Source: Terriglobales bacterium (GTDB lineage: Bacteria > Acidobacteriota > Terriglobia > Terriglobales > Acidobacteriaceae). Taken from it: DNA of 64,000 nt. Positions 16,744 to 24,442 of this stretch are shown in pieces. Numbering within the stretch: position 1 is the first letter of the stretch; every line of letters begins with the position of its first letter. Location of the stretch: contig JANWKU010000003.1 in NCBI GenBank assembly GCA_025451215.1, positions 1-64,000 on the forward strand. The letters are read 5' to 3'. The notes under the pieces are model-generated. The model was not told where the DNA came from. It made no database searches and worked only from the letters and a program-made list of their open reading frames with translations. A program made the translations under genes and the position numbers.

Positions 16744-17535
16744 ATGCTTCGCGCACTTTACACAGCAGCCAGCGGCATGACCGCACAGCAATTAAATTTG
16801 GACAACATCGCCAACAATCTGGCGAACTCAAGCACATCAGGCTTCCAGCGCCGCCGTGTGCAGTTTTCTGATCTTGTTTACCAAAACCTGATCATGCCCG
16901 GAGCTGCCGCAACGCAGCAGACGACGGTTGCCGCCGGTCTCCAGATCGGCTTGGGAACCAAGCCCGGCGCTACGGAAGTCGTACAGTCGCAGGGAGATAT
17001 GACCAACACCGGCAATCCTCTGGATATCGCGATTCAAGGCCAGGGATTTTTCCAGGTGACCATGCCCGACGGCACCCTCGCTTACACGCGCGCCGGTTCT
17101 TTCCATCTGGATGCGCAGGGAAACATTGTGACCGCTGATGGAAATGCATTACAGCCGAACATCACGATTCCTGCGGACGCGACCAACGTCACCATCGGCT
17201 CGGACGGTACGGTTTCCGTCACGCAGCCCGGACAAACACAAGCTTCTCAGGTCGGCAGCATTCAGTTGGCTTTGTTTCCCAACCCAGGCGGCCTGAACAG
17301 CGTAGGCAATAACTTACTTCTGCCAACCACCGCTTCTGGAGATCCTATCGTGGGCACGCCAGGTGGGTCGGAAGGCTTGGGCACTATCCAACAAGGAATG
17401 CTGGAACAGTCCAACGTCAACGTCGTGGACGAATTCATCCAGATGATCATTGCGCAGCGTTCGTACGAGTCAAACTCGCGTGTCGTTACAGCTGCCGATC
17501 AAATGTTTCAGGACCTTAACAGTCTAGGACGATAA
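16744..17535 (+). CDS. flgG: Flagellar distal rod protein FlgG
   Basis: FlgG forms the distal rod crossing the periplasm. The 263-residue protein has the N-terminal signature (MLRALYTAASGMTAQQLNLD followed by NIANNLANSSTSGFQRRR), the core DIAIQGQGFFQVTMPDGTLA, and the C-terminal helix (GMLEQSNVNVVDEFIQMIIA with QRSYESNSRVV). Its size is the usual 260-262. A run AAAGGGGGG just upstream of the ATG serves as ribosome site. Confidence 0.97.
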   Translation: MLRALYTAASGMTAQQLNLDNIANNLANSSTSGFQRRRVQFSDLVYQNLIMPGAAATQQTTVAAGLQIGLGTKPGATEVVQSQGDMTNTGNPLDIAIQGQGFFQVTMPDGTLAYTRAGSFHLDAQGNIVTADGNALQPNITIPADATNVTIGSDGTVSVTQPGQTQASQVGSIQLALFPNPGGLNSVGNNLLLPTTASGDPIVGTPGGSEGLGTIQQGMLEQSNVNVVDEFIQMIIAQRSYESNSRVVTAADQMFQDLNSLGR

Positions 17536-17545
17536 AGGCAGATAA

Positions 17546-18163
17546 GTGACTGAGATTAAGAAAACGAACGGCATTTTCGGATGGATGGCGCGGCTGCTAA
17601 TTTTCATCGCGGTGGGCGCCCCTCTTTCCGTCCACGCTTCAGCCGCGCCGACATCCGAGCGATTTGCCATTTCGCCGAACCGTGTTAGCCAGGCTCTTCA
17701 GCAAGCAGGCGTATCCGCCAAAAGCACCCAGGTGGAGTTTCTTTCTCCAGTAAGTTCGATCGGAGAGTATCCCCGGCTGGTTGTTGTGAATGTTGCACAA
17801 TGGAGAAACGGCAATCTTAAGGCGCTTCTTCGCTGCCAGAATCATCGCGAGTGCCTGCCTTTTTATGTTGTGCTGCGCGATCAGCAAATGGTGGAAGGAT
17901 CAAGAAATTTCCTGAATGCAGCACCAACAGATGCGCGTGTGGGACAAAAGACGAGGAATAAATCTACTGGAAAACTTCTTGTCCGCGGCGGCCAACCGGC
18001 GATGCTCATCCTCAGAAATCAAAATCTTAGGATCACGCTTCCTGTGATTTGTCTTGAAAATGGCGAGCGTGGCGAGATCATCCGGCTTTCCAGTCCTGAC
18101 CGCAAACAAAAGTACGCCGGGGAAGTGGTGCAGGCGGGCCTTTTGGAAGGAACATTCCGATGA
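17546..18163 (+). CDS. flgA: Flagellar P-ring assembly chaperone FlgA
   Basis: FlgA is a periplasmic chaperone for P-ring formation. The 205-residue protein has an N-terminal signal segment (ARLLIFIAVGAPLSVHASAA) and a C-terminal SAF-like domain (LVRGGQPAMLILRNQNLRIT, then GERGEIIRLSSPDRKQKYAG and a final VQAGLLEGT), which is the FlgA pattern. The start is GTG 17546, ten bases after flgG. It overlaps flgH by four bases. The N-terminal half is poorly conserved. Confidence 0.88.
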   Translation: MTEIKKTNGIFGWMARLLIFIAVGAPLSVHASAAPTSERFAISPNRVSQALQQAGVSAKSTQVEFLSPVSSIGEYPRLVVVNVAQWRNGNLKALLRCQNHRECLPFYVVLRDQQMVEGSRNFLNAAPTDARVGQKTRNKSTGKLLVRGGQPAMLILRNQNLRITLPVICLENGERGEIIRLSSPDRKQKYAGEVVQAGLLEGTFR

Positions 18164-18885
18164 TCGATACAAACCAAAACTCCATTCGTATTCGCCACTA
18201 TCTTGTCTGGCTCGCGGGAACGATTGTTCTGTTCCAGGGATCAATGGCACTTGCGAAGACGAAATTCAAAGATCGGCAACAAAGCCGCGCTGAATACCTT
18301 GAGAAGCTGCAAGAGCAAAATATTCCCGCGCCAGTGACCACTGTGGGAAGTTTATGGTCTCCAGGCAGCACTCTCACCGATATGTCCGCCGATTACAAGG
18401 CGCACCGCATCGGTGACATCATCATGCTTCAGGTGCTGGAACAGACAACCGCGCAGTCTGCGGGCGCCGTGGATTCCCAGCGCTCATTTCAGACCAATTC
18501 AGGCATCACGGCATTGCCCGGGAAATTGAAGGTTAGCGGAGTGAACCCGCTGTTCGGGGCGCAATCGTCCACGCAGCTCAAGGGGCAAGGAACCTCGTCC
18601 AATACTTCGAAACTTTTGACCACAGTTTCAGCGCAGGTAATTTCAGTTCTACCCAACGGCAATCTGGTGGTGGAGGCGCAGCGTGAAGTCTTCATGAATA
18701 ATCAGCACGAGACGCTGTTTGCGCGTGGAGTATTGCGTCCGGGCGATATCAACCCGGACAATACCGCCCCTTCAACCGCGTTGGCGAATCTTGAAATTGA
18801 ACTTAAAGGGAAGGGCGTAATTTCTGACTCCACGGCCCGGCCGAATCCGATCATGCGAGCAATTTTATGGTTCGTGGGCTTCTAA
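18160..18885 (+). CDS. flgH: Flagellar L-ring protein FlgH, lacking the usual lipidation cysteine
   Basis: FlgH forms the outer-membrane L ring. The 241-residue protein keeps the family core: GSLWSPGSTLTDMSADYKAH, RIGDIIMLQVLEQTTAQSAG, ISVLPNGNLVVEAQREVFMN and GVLRPGDINPDNTAPSTALA. The N terminus has a hydrophobic signal (YLVWLAGTIVLFQGSMALA), but unlike most FlgH it has no lipobox, and no cysteine occurs anywhere in the protein. So it is probably not a lipoprotein. Its 3' end overlaps flgI by 19 bases. Confidence 0.94.
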   Translation: MIDTNQNSIRIRHYLVWLAGTIVLFQGSMALAKTKFKDRQQSRAEYLEKLQEQNIPAPVTTVGSLWSPGSTLTDMSADYKAHRIGDIIMLQVLEQTTAQSAGAVDSQRSFQTNSGITALPGKLKVSGVNPLFGAQSSTQLKGQGTSSNTSKLLTTVSAQVISVLPNGNLVVEAQREVFMNNQHETLFARGVLRPGDINPDNTAPSTALANLEIELKGKGVISDSTARPNPIMRAILWFVGF

Positions 18886-20057
18886 AATACGTTCGAACAA
18901 CGAGGCTTCTAGTAGCTTACGCTTCGTTATTTTTATTTGTTGTTGGTGCTGTTTTCCCGTCCTCTATCCATGCCGACGCGACACCGAAAGCAGTTACGGT
19001 AGATAGTCAACAAAACAGCCGGGTACTGATTCGAGATATCGCCAACATCGAGGGAGTCCGCAGCAATCCTCTGGTTGGCTACGGTATTGTCATCGGATTA
19101 AAGGGAACCGGAGATCGCCAACAAACCGTTTTTACCACCCAAACATTGGCGAACGTTCTGCAACGCCTTGGATTACAAATTCCTGCAGGCTCGATACAGG
19201 TACGGAATGTGGCCTCAGTGATTGTGACGGCCTCGTTGCCTGCGTTCGCTCGTCCCGGAACCGCGCTCGATGTCACCGTATCGTCTGTCGGTGATGCCAA
19301 AAGTCTTGAAGGTGGAGTTCTCCTGCTCACAGCGTTACACAGCGATGACGGCCAGGTTTATGCCCAAGCTCAAGGCCCATTAACTCTCGGTGGCTACAGT
19401 GCAGGCTCGAATGGGAATACGAAAGAGGTAAACCATCCTACGGTAGCCCGGGTTCCGGAGGGCGGAATCGTCGAGCGCGACGCCTCGGTCGATCTTAGCC
19501 GTTTTACGACCTTGTCATTCATCCTGCGCAATCCAGACTTCACCGCTGCGCATGATGTTGCCGCAGTGATCAACTCTGAATTCAAAAAGCCCATTGCCAT
19601 TGCTCTTGATAGCCGCCGCATTGATGTGAACGTTGCGCAATCCGGCATTGCTTCCGTTCCCACCTTAATTTCTGAAGTGCAGAATCTGGCCATCTCCTTC
19701 CACCCCCCCGCAAAAGTCATTGTGAATGAGCGGACCGGCACTATCGTGATGGGCGGAGATGTAAAGCTTTCTCCCGTGGCAGTGATCCACGGCGACCTGA
19801 CAGTGGAAGTGATCAATAAATTTTCAGTTTCTCAGCCCTCGCCGTTCTCAAAGACCGGAGATACCAAAGTGATCAAGGACACGGACGTTACGGCGGAAGA
19901 AGCGCCAGCTAAGACTATCCAACTAAGCGAAGGCGCCAATGTCGAAGAATTGATCAATGGCTTGCACGCGATGGGCGCAACAGCTTCTGATGTCGTCGCG
20001 ATTTTACAAGCGATTAAATCCGACGGCGGGCTGCAGGCAGAATTGGAGATTCAATAG
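18867..20057 (+). CDS. flgI: Flagellar P-ring protein FlgI
   Basis: FlgI builds the P ring in the peptidoglycan layer as the rod bushing. The 396-residue protein has a hydrophobic export signal near residues 12-32, followed by the conserved RIRDIANIEGVRSNPLVGYG-type region (RDIANIEGVRSNPLVGYGIV), GLKGTGDRQQTVFTTQTLAN and VASVIVTASLPAFARPGTAL. The C-terminal part (LSEGANVEELINGLHAMGAT) is typical. It is translated in overlap with flgH and followed two bases later by flgJ. Confidence 0.97.
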   Translation: MVRGLLKYVRTTRLLVAYASLFLFVVGAVFPSSIHADATPKAVTVDSQQNSRVLIRDIANIEGVRSNPLVGYGIVIGLKGTGDRQQTVFTTQTLANVLQRLGLQIPAGSIQVRNVASVIVTASLPAFARPGTALDVTVSSVGDAKSLEGGVLLLTALHSDDGQVYAQAQGPLTLGGYSAGSNGNTKEVNHPTVARVPEGGIVERDASVDLSRFTTLSFILRNPDFTAAHDVAAVINSEFKKPIAIALDSRRIDVNVAQSGIASVPTLISEVQNLAISFHPPAKVIVNERTGTIVMGGDVKLSPVAVIHGDLTVEVINKFSVSQPSPFSKTGDTKVIKDTDVTAEEAPAKTIQLSEGANVEELINGLHAMGATASDVVAILQAIKSDGGLQAELEIQ

Positions 20058-20059
20058 TT

Positions 20060-20464
20060 ATGGCGGGAATTCCATTGACGACGCCTTCGGTTATGAGCTT
20101 AAGCCAGAGCGCGGGAACTCGAGCGATCCAGGGCTTGAAATCTGAGCCGAAAGGCGGAGACAAGGCAAAAATCGAAAAATCTGCGCGAGACTTTGAAAGC
20201 GTTTTGATTGGACAATGGCTGGAACAGGCAGAGAAATCCTTTGGCACTGTTCCGGGTGGCGATCCAGACAACCAGACCGATCCCGGACATGATCAGCTTC
20301 AAGGAATCGCAACGCAATCCCTGGCTCAGGCACTGACAAAAGACGGAGGATTGGGCATTGCCCATATGCTCAGCAAGGCTCTGGAAAAGACACAGCAAAA
20401 CAGCAATCAGCAGCCGATTGAGCCTGGAAGTATGACGACTGGAAATGTTGCAAAAGCTAAGTAA
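20060..20464 (+). CDS. flgJ: Rod-binding protein FlgJ, N-terminal domain only
   Basis: The 134-residue product has the rod-cap domain of FlgJ: KSARDFESVLIGQWLEQAEK near residues 40-60 and a helical second half (LQGIATQSLAQALTKDGGLG followed by IAHMLSKAL). It lacks the C-terminal muramidase domain of enterobacterial FlgJ, so peptidoglycan cutting must be done by another enzyme. Such single-domain FlgJ proteins are common outside gamma- and betaproteobacteria. It ends the flgF-J operon. Confidence 0.88.
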   Translation: MAGIPLTTPSVMSLSQSAGTRAIQGLKSEPKGGDKAKIEKSARDFESVLIGQWLEQAEKSFGTVPGGDPDNQTDPGHDQLQGIATQSLAQALTKDGGLGIAHMLSKALEKTQQNSNQQPIEPGSMTTGNVAKAK

Positions 20465-20509
20465 TAGATTCATAAGCACTTATAAACTTCATAAGTTGTA
20501 TTGGAAAAC

Positions 20510-20537
20510 TAAAGTTCCGCCAAGCGAGTGCCGATTA
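20510..20537 (+). promoter_or_regulatory. Sigma-28 (FliA) promoter before flgM
   Basis: TAAAGTT begins at 20510, and GCCGATTA lies at 20530-20537 after a 16-base spacer from TAAA. The -35 matches the FliA consensus TAAAGTT fully and the -10 in seven of eight bases. It lies 34 bases upstream of flgM and would drive flgM-flgN-flgK-flgL, a class of late genes under FliA in many bacteria. An ACTTAT/ATAAGT inverted repeat (about 20479-20497) lies just upstream, behind flgJ. Confidence 0.75.
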
Positions 20538-20571
20538 GGTACGTGCCACTACGGAATATGAGGTTTCTCTT

Positions 20572-20850
20572 ATGAGAATTGATCTGAATTCCCCCCTTCG
20601 GGGCGCCGAAACTGAAAAATCGGGCAAGTCCTCCTCCAGTGGAAGGGCTCGCAGAACCCCAGCAGACAGTAATAGCTCTGCGCTTTCGGAAGATTCCGTG
20701 ACTCTGGGTTCTTTGACGTCCAAAGCTCTGGAGTCTCCGGAAGTGCGGCAGGACAAAGTGGATAGCCTGCGTTCGGCTGTCCAGAGCGGGCAGTATTCGG
20801 TTGATCCGCAGCAAGTGGCGGAAGCGATGTTGAATGACGCGATTAAGTAG
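20572..20850 (+). CDS. flgM: Anti-sigma-28 factor FlgM
   Basis: FlgM binds FliA and is exported once the hook is finished, releasing late gene expression. The 92-residue protein has a Ser-rich disordered first half and the C-terminal FlgM signature: SPEVRQDKVDSLRSAVQSGQ, then YSVDPQQVAEAML. The length is typical. It is preceded by a FliA promoter, which gives the familiar feedback arrangement, and is followed by a FlgN-like gene. Confidence 0.92.
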   Translation: MRIDLNSPLRGAETEKSGKSSSSGRARRTPADSNSSALSEDSVTLGSLTSKALESPEVRQDKVDSLRSAVQSGQYSVDPQQVAEAMLNDAIK

Positions 20851-20887
20851 TCATCGCGATAAATGAGAATTTCTAATTTTGGATCGC

Positions 20888-21274
20888 ATGACGGAATCTG
20901 ATCGAACTCGCAAGCAAGTTCATGACGAGCATCTGGCTCGGGTACGCGCCTTGTCTAATGAAGTTCAGGGTGCTATTTGCGCGCTCGAAAAAAATGATTT
21001 TTCGCTGTTGGAAAAAAGCTTGGCGAGACAGGAAATGCTTTTTAGTGAGATCGTTTCGCTAAGAGCAAAATCTACTGAATCAAGTCTGCCGGATGTCAGC
21101 TCCGCCGCGGAGATTCGCCATGCCTATATGGCGCTCGCGCTAAAAAACCGGGTTTGCGCCGCACTTCTTAAACGCTCCGAACGGACCGTAGGTCTACTTT
21201 CTGGACTCTATCGTTGCTATGGAGCGGGGCTCGACAAAAAATCCATGGACCATACATGGTCGTGCGAGGTCTAA
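20888..21274 (+). CDS. flgN: FlgN-like flagellar export chaperone
   Basis: FlgN escorts the hook-filament junction proteins FlgK and FlgL to the export gate. This 128-residue, mostly helical protein is a weak sequence match, and the call rests chiefly on its place between flgM and flgK. The helical pattern (EVQGAICALEKNDFSLLEKS; then RHAYMALALKNRVCAALLKR) fits FlgN-type bundles. ATG 20888 is chosen over a TTG nine bases earlier. Its end lies five bases before flgK. Confidence 0.65.
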   Translation: MTESDRTRKQVHDEHLARVRALSNEVQGAICALEKNDFSLLEKSLARQEMLFSEIVSLRAKSTESSLPDVSSAAEIRHAYMALALKNRVCAALLKRSERTVGLLSGLYRCYGAGLDKKSMDHTWSCEV

Positions 21275-21278
21275 CCCC

Positions 21279-22646
21279 ATGCCCGGATTAACCTCCACAA
21301 TGCTGATGTCTGTGCAGTCGCTTCTGGCCGATCAGGCGGCTTTACAGGTCACCAGCAACAATATCGCGAACGCAAACACGCCCGGCTATACCCGTGAAGT
21401 GCCCGTCCTTACGGAGAACACTCCCACCGTGGAAAATGGAATTACCTATGGTGCCGGAGTTACTCTGGAAAAGGTCCAGAGCATTCGGGATCAACTGCTA
21501 GACCTGCGCATTTCAGAAGAAAACCAGCAGCAGAGCGGCGCACAGGCGCAATTGGCCGCCCTGAATCAGGTGCAGGGGCTATTTTCGGACTCCACCCAAG
21601 GGGTTGGCGCGGACATGACCGCGTTCTTCAACAGTCTGAGCCAGCTGTCTACGAATCCGACGAGCATTCCTCAACGCCAGGCTGTGCTGACAGATGCTCA
21701 GAACCTCGCAAATTCATTCAATCAAACTTCCACCAGCCTTTCGAATATCCAGACAAGTTTGAACTTGAATGTTTCTCAAGCCGTGGACCAGATCAACAGT
21801 CTCACGCAGCAAATTGCCAAGTTGAATGCGCAGGTCGCGCAGATGCAGCAACTGGGACAGGAGCCCGGCGTCATTCAGGACCAAGAGACGCAATTGGTAC
21901 AACAGTTGTCACAATTAACTGATGTTTCCATCATCCAGACCAAAGACGGGCAGACCATCACGACCGCCAATGGATCCGCGCTGGTAGTCGGCGGCCAAAG
22001 TTTCGCGTTGCAAGCCGCAGCCGATTCCACCGGCACCGAACATATCTTTTCCCAGGGGCAAGACATCACGAGTTCCATAAAAAATGGGAAGCTGGGCGGC
22101 ATATTGCAGGTGCGGGACCAGGTGTTGCCGGGCGTTCTCAATCAACTTGACACTTTAGCCAGCCAGTTTGCCACCGCTTTCAATACAGCTCATGAAGCCG
22201 GAACGGATTTAAATGGAAAGGCGGGTCAGGCATTTTTTTCCGCGGCCTCAGGCGCCGGAGCCGCAGCCAGCTTTTCTGTTGTGATTACGGACCCCAACGC
22301 TATTGCTGCGAGTTCCGACGGGTCTGCCGGCAGCAATGGCAACATCGTGCAAATGACCGCAGTGCAGAGCCAGGAATTACCTTCTGGGGCGAGCCCGACC
22401 GATAGCTTTGCCAACATCGTATTTAACGTGGGCAATCTGACGCAGCAGGCACAGGCTGAATCAGACGCTGGAACTGCCAGCTTGAACCAGTTGAACGATC
22501 AGTGGGGTTCAGTTTCTGCCGTTTCGATTGATGAGGAAAGCACAAATCTCATCACTTATCAGCGGGCCTTTGAAGCGGCTGCCCGTGTGATTTCGACGGT
22601 GGACCAATTGACCCAGACCGTAATTGGCATGGGAGCATCAGGATAA
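21279..22646 (+). CDS. flgK: Flagellar hook-associated protein FlgK
   Basis: FlgK is the first junction protein between hook and filament. The 455-residue product has the N-terminal rod-type signature (ALQVTSNNIANANTPGYTRE), the FlgK-specific long helical region (SQLSTNPTSIPQRQAVLTDA followed by QNLANSFNQ), and the C-terminal helix (VSIDEESTNLITYQRAFEAA with ARVISTVDQL). ATG 21279 follows GAGG and agrees with other FlgK starts; upstream codons to 21219 belong to the FlgN overlap. Confidence 0.95.
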   Translation: MPGLTSTMLMSVQSLLADQAALQVTSNNIANANTPGYTREVPVLTENTPTVENGITYGAGVTLEKVQSIRDQLLDLRISEENQQQSGAQAQLAALNQVQGLFSDSTQGVGADMTAFFNSLSQLSTNPTSIPQRQAVLTDAQNLANSFNQTSTSLSNIQTSLNLNVSQAVDQINSLTQQIAKLNAQVAQMQQLGQEPGVIQDQETQLVQQLSQLTDVSIIQTKDGQTITTANGSALVVGGQSFALQAAADSTGTEHIFSQGQDITSSIKNGKLGGILQVRDQVLPGVLNQLDTLASQFATAFNTAHEAGTDLNGKAGQAFFSAASGAGAAASFSVVITDPNAIAASSDGSAGSNGNIVQMTAVQSQELPSGASPTDSFANIVFNVGNLTQQAQAESDAGTASLNQLNDQWGSVSAVSIDEESTNLITYQRAFEAAARVISTVDQLTQTVIGMGASG

Positions 22647-22658
22647 AGGGGAACTACG

Positions 22659-23552
22659 ATGCGAGTGAATCCCAACATCACGCCGGACATTCTTACGGCA
22701 ATCTGGCAAACACAGGCGCAGGAAAATACCGCGCTGCAGCAGATATCAACCGGCCGCAGGGTCAACGTCCCTTCTGACGATCCCGCCGCCGCGGCTGCCT
22801 TGGTTGGAAATCTGAACAGCAGTGCACAGACAGACCAATACCTTCAGAATACGACGAGCATCGAAGGGCAGCTTCAGACGGCAGACTCAACGCTCAGTTC
22901 CGTGGTTAGCGTTCTGAATCAGGCAATTTCACTGGGGGTGCAGGGTGCCAATGGCACATTGTCAGCATCAGACCAGCAGGGAATTGCGCAGCAAGTCATT
23001 GGCATCCAATCGCAGGTCCTGCAACTCGCGAACACCTCGTATCAAGGCATCTATATTTTTGCTGGCACAGCCACAACCACCCCGCCCTTCGTTGCAGACA
23101 CGTCGCAGCCCTCGGGAGTTACCTACAACGGAAACTCCAATACCAATACAGTAGAGATCGGAACGGGCCGCAACATTACCGTGAATATGCCCGGCGATCA
23201 GATGTTCCAGGGTGCCGGCGGCGATGTTATGAATTCATTGCAGGGGCTCATCACGGCTTTGCAGAGCGGCGATACAACCGCCATTGGCAATGCCACAACC
23301 CAGCTTCGGACTGCTTACAATTACGTGACCCAACAGCGCGTGTTCTATGGCAACGCGGTTGATCAGCTCAATGCCAATCAGACCTTCCTGCAAACAGAAA
23401 AGGTCAATCTTTCGTCGCAGGAAAATACTCTGGTAGGAGCGGACCTGTCAAAGGCGGCCACAGATCTGTCACAAGCCGAAGTCACGCATCAGGCGGCGCT
23501 CGCGGCAGCAGCAAAGGTCTCGCAGAATACGCTGCTGGATTATCTTAAGTAA
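22659..23552 (+). CDS. flgL: Flagellar hook-associated protein FlgL
   Basis: FlgL is the second junction protein and resembles flagellin at both ends. The 297-residue protein has the flagellin-like N-terminal region (ALQQISTGRRVNVPSDDPAA) and the C-terminal D0 helices (DLSKAATDLSQAEVTHQAAL with AAAAKVSQNTLLDYLK). It ends the flgM-N-K-L operon. No clear rho-independent terminator is seen directly behind it. Confidence 0.94.
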   Translation: MRVNPNITPDILTAIWQTQAQENTALQQISTGRRVNVPSDDPAAAAALVGNLNSSAQTDQYLQNTTSIEGQLQTADSTLSSVVSVLNQAISLGVQGANGTLSASDQQGIAQQVIGIQSQVLQLANTSYQGIYIFAGTATTTPPFVADTSQPSGVTYNGNSNTNTVEIGTGRNITVNMPGDQMFQGAGGDVMNSLQGLITALQSGDTTAIGNATTQLRTAYNYVTQQRVFYGNAVDQLNANQTFLQTEKVNLSSQENTLVGADLSKAATDLSQAEVTHQAALAAAAKVSQNTLLDYLK

Positions 23553-23695
23553 ACATCAGGCGTCCGATTTATTCATTTTCCTGCCACCATGTTTGTGGAG
23601 TTTTCATTTGCCCATGAGTCGGCCAATATCATGGCGAAATGCGCCAATTCGGAAGAGGGGTAACCTGCCTCGCTGAGTGATGTTGAAGAGTAAAG

Positions 23696-23850
23696 CCCGT
23701 GATGATCGAGGGTCCTGGGGCCCCCTTCAGGCGTAAGATGCAAGCAAAAGGCTGGCAACGCCCCCCGTAGCTGTACGCACCTACAACTTACGCGCCATCG
23801 CCAGAGCACAAGATCCCTTCGCCTGAAGGTCCCGCAGGATACTGCACGGG
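23696..23850 (-). ncRNA. Candidate structured RNA, probably sigma-28 driven
   Basis: The gap between the convergent flgL and fliS genes holds a long nested structure. CCCGTG (23696-23701) pairs with CACGGG (23845-23850), TCCTG (23713-23717) with CAGGA (23835-23839), GGG (23718-23720) with CCC (23831-23833), and CCTTCAGGCG (23724-23733) with CGCCTGAAGG (23820-23829). Inside, GCGTAAG (23731-23737) also matches CTTACGC (23787-23793). CTGGC (23752-23756) could pair with GCCAG (23800-23804), which would make a pseudoknot or a switch. I read it on the minus strand because a perfect GCCGATAA ends five bases before it there. No long open frame explains it, and I do not recognise a known RNA family. 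Confidence 0.5.
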
Positions 23851-23854
23851 TAAC

Positions 23855-23882
23855 TTATCGGCGTGACTGTTTCAATTCTTCA
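23855..23882 (-). promoter_or_regulatory. Sigma-28 (FliA) type promoter for the candidate RNA
   Basis: Read on the minus strand: TGAA (23882-23879), a 16-base spacer, and a perfect GCCGATAA (23862-23855). The expected start of transcription, about seven bases on, falls near 23848, within the first strand of the closing stem at 23845-23850. It lies 84 bases beyond the fliS stop, so it is not the promoter of a recognised protein gene. Confidence 0.55.
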
Positions 23883-23965
23883 ACCAGTCGGAATTACGGG
23901 AGTTATCTTCTTGCTGGTTACGTCAGGTGGATGAAGTTGAATCCACCTGCTCAGGCCGCGGGTCG

Positions 23966-24442
23966 TTATGCGGACCAAGTACTGACAGCAGTCTCATGCG
24001 TATCGTTGTTCGAGACTACTTGTATGTCGCGCGCCGGATCTTCAGTCTCGTGCGCAGTACTTGGTTCGGCAACCGGAGTGTTCACCTTCTCCCATGCGCC
24101 GCGCACATCCACGATCAGATCGATCTGGCGTTGTAGCATAGGTGCGCTCGCTTTGATGTGGGCTTCTAATATCTTGGCCCGCGCGACGGAATAAAACTGA
24201 GAGAGATTGCGGGCAGCCTGCTCTCCCTTTTCCATGTCCAGAGAACCCTCGAGTTGCAGTAGGACCAGGAAGGCGTGCTTCAGTTCAGCGGAGCGCTTTT
24301 CAACGTCGCCAGCCTGCATAGCCTCAATGGCGCGACGCAGGTCGGCTGCAAGCATGTCATACATAATAATGACCAAGCCCACCGATGTAGCGTTTTGGAT
24401 GGAAGCTTTACGGTAAGAAAGTTCAGTCTCTTTCCAGTTCAT
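23966..24442 (-). CDS. fliS: Flagellin export chaperone FliS
   Basis: FliS binds the flagellin C terminus and prevents premature polymerisation. The 158-residue protein has the conserved start (ELSYRKASIQNATSVGLVII then MYDMLAADLRRAIEAMQAGD) and the helical bundle through ARNLSQFYSVARAKILEAHI. A polar tail of about 40 residues extends beyond the usual 130-residue core. Its start overlaps the fliD stop by one base. Confidence 0.93.
   Translation of the reverse strand: MNWKETELSYRKASIQNATSVGLVIIMYDMLAADLRRAIEAMQAGDVEKRSAELKHAFLVLLQLEGSLDMEKGEQAARNLSQFYSVARAKILEAHIKASAPMLQRQIDLIVDVRGAWEKVNTPVAEPSTAHETEDPARDIQVVSNNDTHETAVSTWSA

Noticed and set aside
23696-23850. Reading the structured element as a c-di-GMP-I (GEMM), SAM, cobalamin or SRP RNA
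   Set aside because: I compared it by eye on both strands with the core motifs of these families and found no match, so it is left as an unassigned structured RNA. A covariance search could still place it.
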